Assembly: GCA_036939975.1 (NCBI GenBank)
Contig: JALLPB010000077.1
Location: forward strand, 1 to 25,614
DNA from: Cyclostephanos tholiformis
Taxonomy: Eukaryota > Bacillariophyta > Thalassiosirophyceae > Thalassiosirales > Thalassiosiraceae
Direction: 5' to 3'
DNA: 25,614 bases
Numbering within the stretch: position 1 is the stretch's first letter; each line of letters starts with the position of its first letter. The notes beneath the pieces were generated by a model. That model was not told where the DNA came from, ran no database searches, and was given only the letters and a program-made list of their open reading frames with translations. A program made the position numbers and the translations under genes. This document shows, one piece after another, positions 23,561 to 25,614 of this stretch.

Positions 23561-25614
23561 ATGCCCCGACTTGCTCTCCTCGGCGGCATCGGAGCCTCCG
23601 GCACCGCCATGGCTCGGTTCTTCCACCCCAGTGCCAAAATTAGGGAGAAATGGCCACAGAACGACAAGAAACGTCTCTTTGGTGTGTTGGTGACGGGCGA
23701 GGGCATCCGGCGGGTCCAACACAAGGACCAGATGTGCTATCTCGTGCGCATCCCCGAGATCGACGACAGCACGATCTTCCACATCGTGAAGAAGAACTTC
23801 AAGATACTCGCCGCTCCGGCGGTACCCTTCGATAGCGAGAGTCCTGGGGCCATGCGCGTGGATCCCGCGCCGGTTGCGGTTCCGGGGGAGGCCGTGAATC
23901 CTGATCGGGTTGCCGATTGCAACGTCGTGCCAAACATCGAAGGATATTTGGACCGTGATTCGCTCCGAGGGGACATCGAGGAGCAGAGGAGGCAAGGGAT
24001 CACGGTCGACGACGACAACGAGCCATTGCCGGAGAATGCCACCCCCGCCCAAAATGAGGCACAGCTAATCTACGAGTCAGGTCGGTGGACGACGCCAAGG
24101 GCTTGTTGCCGAAGGAGCGACGGCTTCGCGTATCCCGAAGGCAAGTTCGTGAACAAGCGTTGGGACGTGATTGCGGATATGTCCGAGCTCGACCTCTTCA
24201 GGATGTGCTTCCCCGAGGAATACATCGCGGATGTCGTCATCCCCGAGACGAACAAGGGTCTCCAAAGGAAGATGGATCTCCACGAGTTCTACGTCTTCCT
24301 CGGCTGCATCTTCTACATGTCATGCTTCGTTGGCATCGACAATCGCGCCGACTGGTGGTCGACGTCGCCAATCGACATGATGTCGGGTGCCCCATTTCGT
24401 CTGAACGCGTACATGTCACGAAAACGCTTCGACGAAATCATGTCGGCATTGAAATACACCGACAAGGAGGCACCGACGACGTTCGTCGATCGGTTTCACG
24501 AAGTGCGTCAGATGATTGACGCCTTCAACAAGCATTACGAGTCGGAGTACTCACCTTCGTGGCTAAATTGCGTCGACGAATCAATGAACGTCTGGCTGAA
24601 CAAGTTCTGCCCAGGCTTCATGTCCCTCCCTCGCAAGCCTCACCCGTTCGGCAACGAGTACCACTCGATTGCCGACGGTGACAAGGGGCATTTTATCATG
24701 TGGCGGATTCGTCTCGTTGAGGGGAAGGACCGGCCGAAACTTCCAAACGGTCAATTTGCTTTCCCTAGTAAGTGGGAGAAGAAGGGTTTTAACAAGACGG
24801 TCGACCTACTCCTTGACATGACGGAGCCAATTCATCGGACGGGGAAGGTTGTAACGGGGGACAGCGGATTCTGCGTGACAGCGGGTGTCATGGCCCTTCA
24901 CGCCCACGGAGTATTCGGCCAGTTTCTTATCAAGAAACGCCGGTACTGGCCACAAAAGGTCCCTGGCGACCAAATCGACGAGTACATGAAAGGGAAGGCG
25001 TTGGGCGCGGTCGAGTCGTTCGTTCAGGATTTGGGGGGGACATCGTTTTACATTCATTGTTGCAGGGATGCGGACTACATTACAAAGATTATGTCAACGC
25101 ACGGGACCCTGGACGAGGTGGAAGGTCACTCGACCTGGCGGTGCGTCAACGGAGAATGGAGATCGTTTCGATATGGGGAGCCCTTCAGCCGACACAACAA
25201 AGCGAAGCACTGGGTCGACGATGTAAATAATCGTCGCCATGATCCGGTTGGGTTGGAGACCACGTGGAAGACAAAGTGGTGGCCCAATCGACAATTTACT
25301 TTCTTGATGTCGATCGCGGAGGTAAACGCGGGGCAAGCTCGTGCACGTGCAAGGGACGAGAAACCGGATCCGACGTTGACTTTTCGACGGAAATTGGCAA
25401 TGCAAATGATGATGAACAAAATACAGAGTAATGGGGTCATTGCGGCATCTCCACCACGCCGCAATAGCAGGAGATCCATTGAACATGTGCTGACGAAGCG
25501 TAAAAGAAAGGAGGGAAAATGGAACCCGAACACGCGCCGATTCAACCAGACCAAGACACTGTATGTCGTCCGCCCATGCTCCGATTGCGGTAAAACTACA
25601 CGGAGCTATTGTCC
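23561..25614 (+). CDS. piggyBac-like transposase (DDE_Tnp_1_7 type), 3' end outside window
   Basis: One frame stays open for 684 codons to the end of the window. It has the piggyBac catalytic layout: D339 in CVDESMNVW, followed by MSLPRKPHPFGNEYHS; D434 in VTGDSGFC, followed by GQFLIKKRRYWP; and D553 in HWVDDVNN, followed by TKWWP and a FLMSIAEVNA segment. A basic region (RRNSRRS and TKRKRK) and the beginning of a Cys knuckle (CSDCGKTTRSYC) come last, as in the C-terminal zinc-binding part of these proteins. The insect enzyme has a second Asp three residues after the third catalytic Asp; here that place is Asn556. Start at 23561 has a good context (CCACCATG); Met17 (23609) is an alternative. 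An in-frame TAG lies at 23510-23512. The lack of stops and the CpG-rich coding style mean the gene is young or under selection, that is, an active or domesticated transposase. Confidence 0.88.
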   Translation, partial: MPRLALLGGIGASGTAMARFFHPSAKIREKWPQNDKKRLFGVLVTGEGIRRVQHKDQMCYLVRIPEIDDSTIFHIVKKNFKILAAPAVPFDSESPGAMRVDPAPVAVPGEAVNPDRVADCNVVPNIEGYLDRDSLRGDIEEQRRQGITVDDDNEPLPENATPAQNEAQLIYESGRWTTPRACCRRSDGFAYPEGKFVNKRWDVIADMSELDLFRMCFPEEYIADVVIPETNKGLQRKMDLHEFYVFLGCIFYMSCFVGIDNRADWWSTSPIDMMSGAPFRLNAYMSRKRFDEIMSALKYTDKEAPTTFVDRFHEVRQMIDAFNKHYESEYSPSWLNCVDESMNVWLNKFCPGFMSLPRKPHPFGNEYHSIADGDKGHFIMWRIRLVEGKDRPKLPNGQFAFPSKWEKKGFNKTVDLLLDMTEPIHRTGKVVTGDSGFCVTAGVMALHAHGVFGQFLIKKRRYWPQKVPGDQIDEYMKGKALGAVESFVQDLGGTSFYIHCCRDADYITKIMSTHGTLDEVEGHSTWRCVNGEWRSFRYGEPFSRHNKAKHWVDDVNNRRHDPVGLETTWKTKWWPNRQFTFLMSIAEVNAGQARARARDEKPDPTLTFRRKLAMQMMMNKIQSNGVIAASPPRRNSRRSIEHVLTKRKRKEGKWNPNTRRFNQTKTLYVVRPCSDCGKTTRSYC

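Noticed and set aside
23504..24052. 182-codon minus-strand frame
   Set aside because: Antisense to the piggyBac-like transposase frame, which has clear catalytic motifs.
1..25614. tRNA, rRNA or CRISPR features
   Set aside because: No cloverleaf with B-box (GGTTCGANNCC-like), no rRNA signature and no regular spacer array were seen on reading through.

Overview
The window looks like nuclear DNA from a photosynthetic stramenopile, most likely a diatom. The reasons are: short GT-AG introns (about 105-156 nt), host proteins with poly-Asp/Glu and poly-Ser tracts, a Ty1/copia element with the variant motifs of diatom CoDi-type elements (protease DSQS, RT WHVDDL), and a piggyBac-like transposase of the algal type. 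The species cannot be fixed from the sequence. The first 15 bases match the 3' end of the standard Illumina adapter, so the contig starts with uncleaned adapter and its left end is artificial.

The window has two compartments. From about 16 to 10.9 kb the DNA is AT-richer, strongly CpG-poor and full of decayed repeats, with no intact gene. Recognisable pieces are: a broken Crypton-like tyrosine recombinase with a GCR1_C-like tail (about 7.2-9.36 kb, +); an unidentified minus-strand ORF remnant (0.2-1.06 kb); an unidentified plus-strand remnant (3.7-4.5 kb); a family of three diverged repeats (1.5-3.0 kb); two local duplications; a large imperfect palindrome (6.62-6.69 kb); and a patch near 5.7 kb homologous to the 5' flank of the piggyBac-like gene at 23.5 kb. 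The decay fits CpG methylation followed by deamination.

From about 11.2 kb to the end the DNA is CpG-rich and coding. In order it holds: a METTL21/Methyltransf_16-type protein methyltransferase (11198-12763, -); a 6-kb Ty1/copia retrotransposon with two LTRs and one intact 1831-aa gag-pol frame (12844-18843, +), whose 5' LTR starts 80 bp behind the methyltransferase start codon; a five-exon type II membrane nucleotide-diphospho-sugar transferase (19281-21048, +), whose exon structure I resolved by hand; HGH1, the eEF2-folding co-chaperone (21216-23015, -), convergent with the glycosyltransferase; and a long open piggyBac-type transposase frame (23561 to the window end, +, 3' truncated).

The most interesting material is in the copia element. 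Its primer-binding position shows no tRNA-like TGG start. Instead it is the exact reverse complement of an LTR-internal segment, the geometry expected of a self-primed (Tf1-like) element. A 60-codon ORF for a small two-helix membrane peptide sits between the 5' LTR and gag and overlaps the gag start by 11 nt. The LTRs differ by about 7% and there is no target-site duplication although gag-pol is intact, which suggests a recombinant history.
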